Positions 21,674 to 31,696 of a DNA stretch of 64,000 nucleotides are shown piece after piece. Below the pieces are notes generated by a model that saw nothing but the letters and a program-made list of their open reading frames with translations, was not told the origin of the DNA and ran no database searches. Numbering within the stretch: the stretch's first letter is position 1; every line of letters starts with the position of its first letter. This stretch comes from Phlegmacium glaucopus (lineage: Eukaryota; Basidiomycota; Agaricomycetes; Agaricales; Cortinariaceae). The stretch is taken from NCBI GenBank assembly GCA_015039465.1, contig MU130362.1, positions 384,708 through 448,707 of the forward strand. The letters are read 5' to 3'. The translations under genes and the position numbers were made by a program.

Positions 21674-22252
21674 TGTTACATTACATCACATGTTACTCTG
21701 GTCCAACTCCATTGGAGTTGTTTCCGGTAGTCTGTACTCCGTTCCAGTACTTTCCTTTGTCTCCAACTCTACTCCTCCTACGTCCGACTCTGAGACTTCT
21801 CCGTATCACTCTGACTCTTCTGATGATATCCCAAACCCCTTACCACACCTTTGTCTTAACAACTATTCCTTTGTCATCACTTTCCCACTATCAGTCAGCA
21901 CACCAGCCATGGATTATTCACCCAAGAATGCAGGACCTTTTCCGGGAGCAGAACACAGCACTTATTATATTTATATTCTATATTTAGGTTGCAATTCCTT
22001 TTATATTTAAAGTACTTGAACTTGTATGTTTTCCCTCAGTTTGAATATCATCTTAGTTTCCTCCTCTTGTTCGTCCTCTAAGTCACTGAGGTCTTCCAAC
22101 TTTCTGTTTTCTTCCAGTTCCAAAATCAGGACATTGTAGGAGCTGGGTGGCACAGCACATACGCTGAGGCCAAAGTCCTTTCCGTTACTTGTTCCAGTTA
22201 TTCCGTCCGATCTGGTATTACTCCAACGTGACCCTTTTGTTTAAACTTAACA
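21674..22252 (+). mobile_element. Solo LTR, family 1 (copy 2)
   Basis: TGTTACATTAC...AAACTTAACA, 579 bp, flanked by the exact 5-bp duplication GGTTT at 21669-21673 and 22253-22257. Moderately decayed: several CpG sites seen in the 54892 copy are TpG or CpA here. Confidence 0.92.
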
Positions 22253-22489
22253 GGTTTGAGCTGCTCATTTGTGCATCCTAAAATAGCTTCAGACAGCTCT
22301 TTAGATCATCAAAAACAGATAAAAACTGACTGAGAAATTAAATATTTTGTGAATAATTCAATATATACCTTGACATACCTTAAAAATGACATATCTCAGT
22401 CATTTTATACCCATTTAAGGTGTTCCAGGACTTGTTTTAAAGCTAACTTTGTTTTAAAAATTTAGCTACATAAAATACAAATATTGTGG

Positions 22490-22648
22490 CAGAAAACTGG
22501 TCATAACTGGTTAAAGACTGGTTAAGACCATGACTGGTTAAAACTGGTCAATAGACCACAAAAAAATAGTCATAAGCAGTCCAGTCAAGGTTTTTGAGGT
22601 TATAGGACTTTGTTTAACCAGTCACAGTCATGGTCAATGCCCTAGGGG
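22490..22648. mobile_element. hAT-like element end with AACTGGT repeats
   Basis: ACTGGTTAA/AACTGGTCA motifs repeat and the stretch ends CATGGTCAATGCCCTA. From the other strand this is TAGGGCATTGACCATG, a hAT-type terminus. The partner end was not identified. Confidence 0.4.
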
Positions 22649-22689
22649 GTCAACAAAGGGACCTGACCTGAATTCCAATCACTAAAAAC

Positions 22690-23020
22690 AGGTGTTTGTT
22701 GATGAAAATGGGTGCTTATTGGTGAAAATAAGTGTCAGTTGGTGAAAATGAGTGGTGGTGGTGAAAATGGGTGCCTAGGGATTAAAATGGGCACTTCTAG
22801 GCCAAAACAGGTGTTGGTTGGTGAAATTGAGTGGTGGTAGTGGTGAAAATGGGTGCATGTTGGTGAAAACAGCTTTTCCTAGGTGAAAACAGGTGTCAGT
22901 TGGTGAAAATAGGCAGTCAGTGAAAAATAAGGATGTGGTGGCTGAAAATAAGTGTGTTGGCTGACAATGGGTGGTGGTGAAAACAGGTGGTGGTGGCAGA
23001 AAATGAGTGGTGATGAGCCA
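22690..23020. repeat. Degenerate minisatellite, GGTGAAAATGGGTG-type unit
   Basis: Variants of GTTGGTGAAAAYRRGTG follow one another about 15 times with irregular spacing. The complement, CACCCATTTTCACC, is close to the units of the large array at 62740-63340 and 63900-64000. Confidence 0.7.
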
Positions 23021-23149
23021 GAGGCCTAGTGATAGGTCAAGTAGTTAGTTCATCTAATAAAAATTAGTACACCTAAAATGATGATAACTATCATTTGTAG
23101 TGTTTGAAGGTCCAGTTAATTAACCAGAAAATAACCAGAAAATAACAGG

Positions 23150-25010
23150 TATTACACACCAGTATTGATTGGTAGTGTGGGTAAAAACCTTAAAAATTGC
23201 CATGATGAAAATAAATTATATTTGGAATTCATTAATCTGTTTTAGAATTGATTCTGAATTGCATTCCTGGTCAACAAATTATTTGTTCAACATTATTGTC
23301 CTCATTGTTTATTATTTCCACAATGTCCTTCACCATTCTATCTATTGTCTACATCATTGATATGTTCCTTCAGATCTACCATCCCTTTATTCCCTAGTTA
23401 GCAATACAACAAATTGATTAATCTACTATTTGCATTGGTCATTGGCTTGTGTTTGAACTTGTTTACAGCCCATCATTCCAAGAACAGTGCATATATGGAC
23501 ACATCACCCACATTTCCTATTATACATATACAAGGCCTTGTCATTGTTGTTGTGGCCATGAACCTATAAAATTTCCCCTCAGCAATCTACCTTGCTATTC
23601 CTCACTTCTGGATCACATTCAACCCTATATCCCTTATCTATAGCTTATGTTATCATTCACTGCCAGTGCCAAGATTCACACAGTGCCTGGACCCTTCCCA
23701 CTATATTTATTGCACTATAGGAAGCTCAGAAGAATCACAACTAAGCAGAAGGTGTGGATGAATTAGTGGCAGAGGTTTATTCTTGCAGTATGTCAAGTGT
23801 TATCAAGGCTATGCAACATGGGACCATGAGCATGTGGGACTTTCACAGGAACAAGGCTATGCCTTTCAAGTGTTGACTCAGGATCTTTCATCTTTTTCAC
23901 ATGACCACATGGGAATGGAGCTTGATATATTTTTGCTATTGGACCATATACACTGCCTTTCTTTCTCTTCTCTTGCACCTTGACACTTGACAGATTTTTT
24001 TATTGTTCTCCTTTCATTTCCATTGTTCTTTCATTCTCACAGCTGTCATCTCTTTATCTTTCTTTCTTTGATTGAGTGTATTTTCTATTATTTTCTATTT
24101 TCTAACATAGCCTCATCCTTAGGGTATAAATACTGCCCATTTGTACCAGGATAGGTAGTTCACCCAGTTATTGCCAATTGTTACAATCCAGTCACAAGTT
24201 GTTCTGTTACTGGTTCTGAACAACTTCCAACTCTATAACTGTTACTTCCCTTACCTTTGGAATTACTCCTCCTACCTTTGGATCTGAAGATTTTCCATAT
24301 TATTCTGGCCCCTCTGCCATGACTCCAAGCTCATCTTCATCATCTTATCTTATCTTATCTCTTGTCAGCACTTTCCCACTATCAGTCAGCAACTTATAGC
24401 TGGATTATTCACCCAAGAATGAAGGACTTTCTGGGAGTAGAGTGCAGTATCTTATTTTTATCTTTTACATTTTGATATTATTCTTTGACAATATTTAAGT
24501 ACTCAAGCTTGTATGTTTTTTCCTTAGTTATGAATATCAACTTAGCTTCCCCTTCTTGATCTTCCTCTAAGTTCCTTAAGCTTCCACTGCTATTCTGTTT
24601 TCTTTTGGCTCTGAAATTAAGACAACAAAGGAGCTGGGTAGCACAGCACATACACTGAGGCTATAGTCCTACTCCATTACTGTTTCTGTTCTGTTCCTTC
24701 CATTCTGATATTCCATTCTGATATTTTCTGTGCTTAACACCAATTCACTTTTTAGTCTCTTATGGTCATCTGCTCAGTGGAATTCACTGGAATTCCTCCC
24801 CTAAGTTCACTTTTGAAGCCTTTCTCTGTTATTATCTCCCTACTGTCAACTACTATAGTCTTGCTAAAGACTCTTATTCATCCTGCTCTCTATCCTCACT
24901 CCCCTCTTCTTTGTGTGCTACAAGTCTCTGGTTAAGCCTTCCCTAAATAAACACAAGAAGACATTTTGACCTAAAGACTGGTCCTTTTCTCTCTGGTTGT
25001 TTAATTTTAT
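23150..25010 (+). mobile_element. Unclassified repeat family X, copy D, split by a solo LTR
   Basis: It begins TATTACACACCAGTATTGATTGG and ends about TCTCTGGTTG, matching the reversed copies at 29713-31119 and 42128-42980 along its length with many substitutions. A solo LTR (24179-24739) is inserted in it, which explains its greater length. Remnants of the 166-codon frame seen in copy A are present but broken (for example 23449-23643). Confidence 0.6.
24179..24739 (+). mobile_element. Solo LTR, family 1 (copy 3, oldest-looking)
   Basis: TGTTACAATCC...TGCTTAACA, 561 bp, flanked by the exact duplication CCAAT at 24174-24178 and 24740-24744. Sequence has diverged strongly and CpG is almost absent, yet the target duplication is intact. 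Confidence 0.85.
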
Positions 25011-27262
25011 GGAATAACTTCTAGCCTATTAACCTATACAACCAATTTATACTGGACCTAACTGCAAAGCTAACCTAACTGCAGTTAAGGTTAGTTAAAT
25101 TTGAAAATAGATAACCAACTATTTTTCAGTTAGCTGAAAACTGGTTATGACCAGTTATAACCATCATTATTATACTCCTTCAAAATGTGCCTAAGAATGT
25201 CAAAAACAGTCAAAATTTGACCAAGTTATTGTCAAATCTTTAAATATTAGTCAAAATAGTAGATTTCCATGAACATTTTCATAAATATGTCAATTATTCA
25301 CCAAAGTAAGTGTTCCTGAGCTCATTCTAATGCTAGAATACAGGGAAATGATATTTACTGATATGTATATAGACAAATTTGCCCAGTTTCAACTGATTTC
25401 CTGTTTTTTGGTCCTAACCAGTTAGTAACTGCGAATAACTGACTATAACCAATTAGTTGTGGTCCAGTTAGGTTGTTTTTGGTTAGAGAACAAAGGCTAA
25501 CTTGTCTCAGTTCCAGCCACTGCTGGCACCAGGTGCATTTCCCTTAGAAATACTTATTTTTAGACATGTTTTGTCATTTCCAAACAACTTTTCTTTTGGC
25601 ATTGAACAATAGAATCAGTTTCTCAAGTGTGTTGGTGACTTGTTGCAATAGTTGTGATAATCATAAATTTTGTTGAAGTCATAGTAGAAGCCTTGGGGTC
25701 TTCTAGTGTATGCAATATTTGTGAAGTTGTATCAGAGCCTTGGACTTATGTATACACAGTTTAAATCAATCATAAAAGTCTTAGGAATTCTTTTGCTGAT
25801 TTGTTGGTGCAAGCCATAAATTGCAAAGTGCTTAAAAGTTTGATCATCCTTTAATTGATCCAAATTATTATTGTTGTTGTTTGTGAAGTGAAACTCAGAA
25901 GTTTGGAAAGGGTATACTTTCCAGAAAACCCAAACTTGCACTATAAACTTATACAAAGTATTGATTAGATTATTGTTTAGAGTAGAGATTTTAGGATCTT
26001 GAAATATACATTTTTCTCAACCATCTCTGTCCAGTTACACTAGCACCAAAACCCCACATCCTTTGTTGACATTGTGACTGCAATTGAATATAACAGGAAC
26101 ATATGTATTAGTCAACATATGTTTTTTATGAATCACATTTGTTGATTTCTCCTTGTGTTACAGTTGCAGGTGGTGCTACAAGGAATGATGTTGGAAGAGG
26201 TGCTACAAGGAATGATGTTGGAAGAGGTGCTATGTACAAGGCCGCCCTCATTGCAGATAATGCAGGGAATGGTATGTATGCCCCCCTCAAATGTGCACAG
26301 ATTTGACACCCCAATAAGCTGTCACACCTCCCTGTTCCAACAAGCCATGAATGCAGGTCTGACTGCATGCCTAGCCCCATTGATCCATAGCTCAAACATT
26401 GGAAGTTGAAGCTCACTTACCAAGTAGTATTTTGCTCTAACAATCTCCAATTAGATGCATAAACTGCTTTGTGGTGATAGACATACCTGCCCATTTAAGA
26501 TCATACCATTTGTCAATGGGGATGATCCTGTACATCCACCTGTACATTCCATTTAGGTTTTGCATACCTGTCTTATTTTGCACCATTAGCCAGGAGGTGT
26601 AGCTGCTCTGCTCCACTTGATGAACATAGGGGTTATCTTTAACCTGAAGTGACTTCTGTAAGGGCAACCTACAGATAAGAGGAGACAGGGACACTAAGGA
26701 GAGTGGGGAGTCTATAAAGACTAGGTAAAGCAGCAAGAGGCTAGTAACAGTAGGGGGGTTCAGTAATAATGAGATAAGGATAGTAATTACTGACTACTAC
26801 TTGAAATAAGGTAGTAGCCAAACAGTAGCAAATAAGTATGTAAGCAAGTCAAAATGAGGATAAAATATAAACAGTAAATATGGTATATACCTGAGAGGTG
26901 TCCCCTTACAACTTCATATCTCAATGGGTATCAGATACCAGTCCCAAACCTCATTATTGACTGGAAATTTTTAATTCAGATAGAGATTGGTTATACAGCT
27001 GAATTCTGATTCTATACACCTTATGATTTTTTTGGCAACTATTGTATTAGCATGTATACAATTTCACAAGTATGAGTCCCACAATGGTTCCAGCAGCTAA
27101 ATTCACCTGGTCCAACTATTAAAGAGTAGTTTTAAATTCTATTCTGGTATATAAACTTTAGGGAATCCATTTATATTTGACAAAAATGTAATGCTTAGCA
27201 TTGACCCTAAATGGTAATAAAAGTATATATCAGGGACTCATTGTCAAACATTGCAAAACTTC
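25011..27262. other. Repeat debris without recognisable genes
   Basis: 25030-25540 carries the same AACTGGTTAGTAACTGC repeats as 20510-20640 and ends CCAGCCACTG, again like a hAT end. 25560-27260 has no element I can delimit. A minus-strand frame at 26437-26736 has no recognisable domain. Confidence 0.4.
26163..26271 (+). other. Exon-like segment with a 9-residue tandem repeat
   Basis: Between an acceptor (TTACAG) and a donor (GTATGT) an open frame contains GATRNDVGR twice in succession, from a 27-nt DNA unit, then AMYKAALIADNAGN. It could be an exon of a lost mobile-element gene. Nothing flanking confirms it. Confidence 0.25.
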
Positions 27263-27263
27263 A

Positions 27264-27430
27264 CACTCCCCCACCAAGTCCTGATGGACTCCACTAGAAT
27301 TCCTAGTATAGTCCTGCTATTCCTAGTATTCCTAGTATAGTCCTGTTATTCCTAGGATTCCTGGTATAGTCCTGGCCATTCCCACCATTGTCCTGCCCAC
27401 CATTCCCAGTTTAGTCCTACCTCATTCCTA
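27264..27430. mobile_element. End of a TIR element with CCTAGTATAGTCCTG repeats
   Basis: CACTCCCCCACC begins the stretch, as at 29663 and 62014, followed by GGACTCCACTAG and several ATTCCTAGTATAGTCCTG units. The preceding dinucleotide is CA instead of TA, so the flank may be mutated. The partner end was not found. Confidence 0.45.
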
Positions 27431-28790
27431 TTTGGGGAATACAGTGATGTTATATTCTGGTGGGTTTTTTGAGCTGAGTTTGAAAATGTAGTGATGTCAT
27501 CATTGTGTGTTATTTTTTATTTGTTATTTGTTGTTTGTCTGTCATCAGTCTATTGTCCATTATTGGTATTTGTTCTTATTTGTTTTTATTTGTTTGTCAT
27601 TTGTCTACTGTCTGTTCAAAGGGTGGTGTGTCAAAGTACATGGTGGTAATGCTAAAGTGGAGTTAAAATGAGGGAGCTATCATGATTGTTGTTGTTTATT
27701 ATTTGTGATTGTAATTTATTGTGATTGTTTATTGTTTATTGTTTATTGTTTATTGTTTGTCATTGTTTGTCATTGTTTGTCTATTGTGGTTGTCTGTTCT
27801 ATTATTAAATGGTAGAGTGATTATCAATCTGATAACAAGCTTGAGCAGATTAATAAATATCTGCAGGAACATACATGGAATAAGTCCTGTGTTGCTTTCA
27901 CAACTACACTGCTGAGTTTGGTAGAAGGTCCTTCACCCATTTCATCATTATTATCAGAATCCGTCTTAATCTCACACATGTCCTGAATGTTCCTCTAAAT
28001 TGTTGCCATGCCCTTTCTGTACTTTATATCCATATCTGCTGCACTTTGAGCAATAGCCACTCCAATGATTGGGTCAAGATGATCTCCATTTATTTATAAC
28101 ACACCTCAAAACCTGGTGCTCAGAAGACACAGTCTTCCTCAGTTACACCATTCCAAGGTACCCATTTCTGACTGATTTGTGCCAAAATGGTGACCATCTT
28201 TGAATAAACCTCTCACACTATATCCTATCCCAGGTGAACCTTGTAGATTTCATCCTGCTCATAATGAAATGCCTATTGCACTAGAAAGAGAGGCCTGCTT
28301 TAGGTTACTTTTGTGATGGGCTCAAGAAGTTAATGAATAGCAGGCAATATCAAGGCATGAGACTGGTACAGAGTGATCTGTATTAGTGAGATCTTTGAGA
28401 TCTTTGAGCTCCTTGACCTTAGTATTATATCTATCAGAATTATGTTCTGATGGACAAAAACCTCAACAAGAGGGAAATGCACATCTATAGCTCTTTTTAG
28501 ACTGAATGTAATCATGGACATCTGCCGGCAGGCTGTTCATGTCCAGTTTTGTCTCTGCAGTACTATGTTGATCTTTCATCCAGATCATCAACAACTGAGT
28601 CAAGGCAGATGGTCAGACTTGTTCTGGGAGGGTAATATCATCTTTATTTGCAGTTTTTTTTTGAGAGCTTGTGTTACTTAGGCTGGCACCAACACCCAGC
28701 CCTCAGGTTTGGAATCATAGTCTGGATTATGGTTGATGGCAGTTTGGCAAGCCAAAAATAGCAATGCCCATAGCTAAAGAGAAGGTGGTA
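27431..28790. other. Low-complexity and unassigned sequence
   Basis: 27490-27790 is rich in TTTGTTTATTG units, with a clear TTTATTG run at 27720-27760. The rest shows no recognisable gene. It may contain further exons of the decayed minus-strand gene at 28815-29660. Confidence 0.4.
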
Positions 28791-28814
28791 AGTGAATATT
28801 TAGAAAATGCAAAG

Positions 28815-29660
28815 TTACTCTGAACTATATGCCTCTTCAATAAATGCAGATGGGTCTGGAGTCTTATATTGTAGGTTTTGTGGACAAGCAATCTGAGTCA
28901 TGGGTGCTGTAGCAAAAAACTGAAATATTTCATTAAGACAAAGAGGAGATTGGACTGCTTTGTTGTCACCAAGTATAATGGCAACATATGGATCAAACAA
29001 TGTGAAAAACTGGATGGTAAATTAATAATTAGTTAGATATCTGTTCATTGTATATATATCAAGGCTTACCTCAACAAATGCCTCTTCATTTTCCTGGATG
29101 CTGAAGGCAGTGAGGAATCCAGGGCAGAAGATTGGAACATTGTAGCCCAAGGCTCAAATAAAGGGGTATTTTGATGATGCAGAATTTAAGAGCAACTTCA
29201 ACCTGCTCTTGAACATACTGAATCCAACTCAGATGAGGGTTTCCTTGCTTCATCAGGAAAAACACTTTAGCTCTAAGACACTCTACCTACTCTGGGAGTC
29301 TCTCAGCTGGAAAGACACAATAAACACCAATTGCATAATACTATTATCCTTCAAAGAAATATCATTTACCATGTGTTCTGTTCTCTTAGAGACCTTTGGA
29401 CCCAGCTTCATTTCATTAGTTTGTCTAATTGCTGGCCTTTTAGTAACTGTTGCACTCTATTTCAAAAGGCTTAAATCAGACTAGTCAATGTAATACTATC
29501 ACAACTTACATTGTCTGAAGGAGCAGCGGAGCTAGACATGAGAGAAACATTTGTAGTGCTCTATGAAATAGAAATATTACTATTAAATATCAAATATATA
29601 AATATCATTACTCACAGTGACTTCAGAGCTGGTATTGTTTACAGCTAGAGACGAGGACTG
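28815..29660 (-). pseudogene. Intron-rich gene fragment, unidentified, cut by a TIR element
   Basis: Minus-strand exons with consensus splice sites include a Ser/Thr-rich piece (SSSLAVNNTSSEVT, donor GTGAGT), a second (STTNVSLMSSSAAPSDN, donor GTAAGT), a basic piece (SATVTKRPAIRQTNEMKLG), then LSWIQYVQEQVEVALKF, GYNVPIFCPGFLTAFSIQEN (donor GTAAGC), and finally FDPYVAIILGDNKAV...FFATAPMTQIACP. One frameshift lies between EQVEVALKF and GYNVPIF, and one exon has an in-frame TAG. The upstream part is missing at 29663, where another element begins. I have seen similar repeat-associated proteins in mushroom genomes but cannot name the family. Confidence 0.45.
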
Positions 29661-29712
29661 TACACTCCCCCACATACTCTGCCAGAATCCAGTGGACTTC
29701 ACTGGACTCCGG

Positions 29713-31119
29713 TATAAATCGTTGTTTGTGTTGTTATAAAACACCAACCAGAGGGAACTGGACCAGACTTTAGGTCAGAATATCCCCCTGTGTTCGTTTA
29801 GGGAAGGTATAACCAGAGACTAGTAAGCACACTTGGTTAAGAGAGAGTAGAGGAGGATGAGGATGAATAAGGAAGAGTCTTCAGTAAGACTATAGCAGTT
29901 GACAGAAGGTTGACAGTAAGGGACTGAAAAAGCGAACTTGGAGGGATTAAGGAAGAGGATGAGGAGGAATAAGAGGGAGTCTTCAGCAAGACTATAGCAA
30001 TTGGCAGTGGGGATAGATTGACAGTTAAAGGCTGAAAAAGCGAACTTGAGGGAGGAATTCACTGGAATTCCACTGAGATGATGAAAGTGGGGGGTAAGAA
30101 TGAATTGAACTGAACTACCTATCCTGGTACAAAAGAGCAGTATTTATACCCTAAGGATGAGGCTATGTAAAACAAATAAAAAAAGAAAGGAGTAGGCGCT
30201 GTCAGAAGAGGAATGAAGAAAGGACAGCTGCGAGAAGAAAAGAACAAGAAAAAGAAGAAGGAACAATAAAAAAATTCTGTACAAGTGTCAAAGTGCGAGA
30301 GAAAAGAAAAGAAGGCAGTGTACATAGTCCAATAGCAAAAATATATCAACTCCATAGGCGTGTGGTCATGTCAAAAATATGAAAGGTCCTGAGTCAACAC
30401 TTGAAAGGCGCAGCCTTGTTCCCGAGAAAACACTACTTGCCCATGGTCCCATGTCGCGCAGCCTTGATAACACTTGACGCACTGCGAGAATAATCCTCTG
30501 CTGCTGATTCATCTGCAATTCCTGCTTAGTCGTGATCCTCCTGGACTTCCTAAATTGTCATAAAGAGGGTGGGAAGGCTTCAGGTACCGCGTGAATGATG
30601 GTTTTGGCAGTGAATGATAAGATAAGAGGTAGATAAGTGAGGATAGGGGACTGAGTGAGATCCAGGAGCGAGGGATGGCAAGATAGATGGCTGAGGGGAA
30701 GACTTGTGGGTCCATAGCCACAACAACAATGACAAAGCCTTTTACATAATGGGAGATGTAGCTGATGCGTCCATAAAGGGGCCGTTCTTGAAATGATGGA
30801 CCAAAGATACGATCAAACGCGAGCCGATGACCGATGCGAATAGTAGATTGATCGCTTTGCTGGATCACTAGCCAAGGAACGAACGGATGGTATATGCTTA
30901 GGAGCATGTCAATAGTGAAAACAATGGAGAGCATAGTGTGAGACATTGAGAGTATGATGAGCAGTGGGGATGTTATTGTTGAACGAATGATTTTGTTGAC
31001 CAGGAACACGATTCAGGGTTGCTTCCAAAATAGGTAAGTGAATTCAAAGTCCGCTTATTTTCATGATGGCGACTTTTAAGCTTTCTTCTCACGCTACCAA
31101 TCAGTATTGGTGCGCGATA
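29713..31119 (-). mobile_element. Unclassified repeat family X, copy A (longest)
   Basis: TATAAATCGTTG...GCGCGATA, 1407 bp, flanked by the 4-bp repeat CCGG (29709-29712, 31120-31123). Related copies lie at 42128-42980, 43281-44095, 23150-25010 and 50603-50928. The shared far end reads (other strand) CACCAATACTGATTGGTAGC. On the minus strand it carries the 166-codon frame at 30509-31009. The class is undecided: no long terminal repeats or inverted repeats are visible, and 4-bp duplications occur in two copies only. Confidence 0.6.
30509..31009 (-). CDS. Open frame of 166 codons in repeat X, possibly membrane-associated
   Basis: The frame starts MFLVNKIIRSTITSPLLIIL and stays open for 166 codons. 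It has several hydrophobic stretches (for example LLIILSMSHTMLSIVFTIDML and FVIVVVAMDP). Parts recur in the other copies (PSF/QSIYHPFVPWLAIQQSNQST-like), with the same reading frame open over 80 codons at 43421-43663 and 92 codons at 50686-50964. Whether this is a protein gene or just unbroken repeat DNA is undecided; no known domain is visible. Confidence 0.35.
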   Translation of the reverse strand: MFLVNKIIRSTITSPLLIILSMSHTMLSIVFTIDMLLSIYHPFVPWLVIQQSDQSTIRIGHRLAFDRIFGPSFQERPLYGRISYISHYVKGFVIVVVAMDPQVFPSAIYLAIPRSWISLSPLSSLIYLLSYHSLPKPSFTRYLKPSHPLYDNLGSPGGSRLSRNCR

Positions 31120-31696
31120 CCGGTCCAGGATTTTTCAGTGTGACATGGGCCAAATTTGTGAGTCTGGTCCGCTGAAGTCCAGTGGAGTCTGGTAAAATTC
31201 ACCAGTGGAGTCTTACCAGACATATTCCGCCAGACTTGTCTGGTGGACTCTGGCAGACTCCACCACCATTTCAACATATGGCCTCAAATGCAAACAAATA
31301 TAAAAATATAGTCTTGGCAGGCACACAATATTTATATTTAGCTATCATCTAAGAAAGGCAACTCTAAGTCTCTAAATGATACAACTCAAATTTGGACTTA
31401 AGTTTGTTTAATATAGCCCTTTCTCAATAAGGAAAGAAGCTATTAATAGATTTTAAATAGATTTAGGGTCCTAAGAAGATCCTCTATCATTCTATTCAAT
31501 ATTTCCTCTTTGGGAAAATTTTCCCATAGGCCAAATCCCATTTAATGCCCTGTTTAAAAATGTATTTTGCATTTTTCTCAATAAGAAAAGAAGCTATTAA
31601 TAGAATTTCTAAAGGATGATCTATCATTGAGTCTGGTGGAGTCTGGTGGAGTCCACCGGATTCTGGTGGAGTATGTGGGGGACTGTAAAGTACAGC

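Larger units (their letters stand above)
29663..31685. mobile_element. TA-flanked TIR element (Tc1/mariner- or CACTA-like), 2.0 kb, with nested repeat
   Basis: Left end CACTCCCCCACATACTC..., right end (other strand) CAGTCCCCCACATACTCC..., an inverted repeat of about 40 bp with few mismatches. Both ends abut TA (29661-29662 and 31686-31687). Subterminal GACTCC/GGAGTC motifs cluster at 29685-29710, 31160-31265 and 31629-31665. Inside lies repeat X copy A (29713-31119). No transposase frame is seen, so it is non-autonomous. The TA flank favours Tc1/mariner, whereas the CACT start recalls CACTA elements. Confidence 0.65.
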
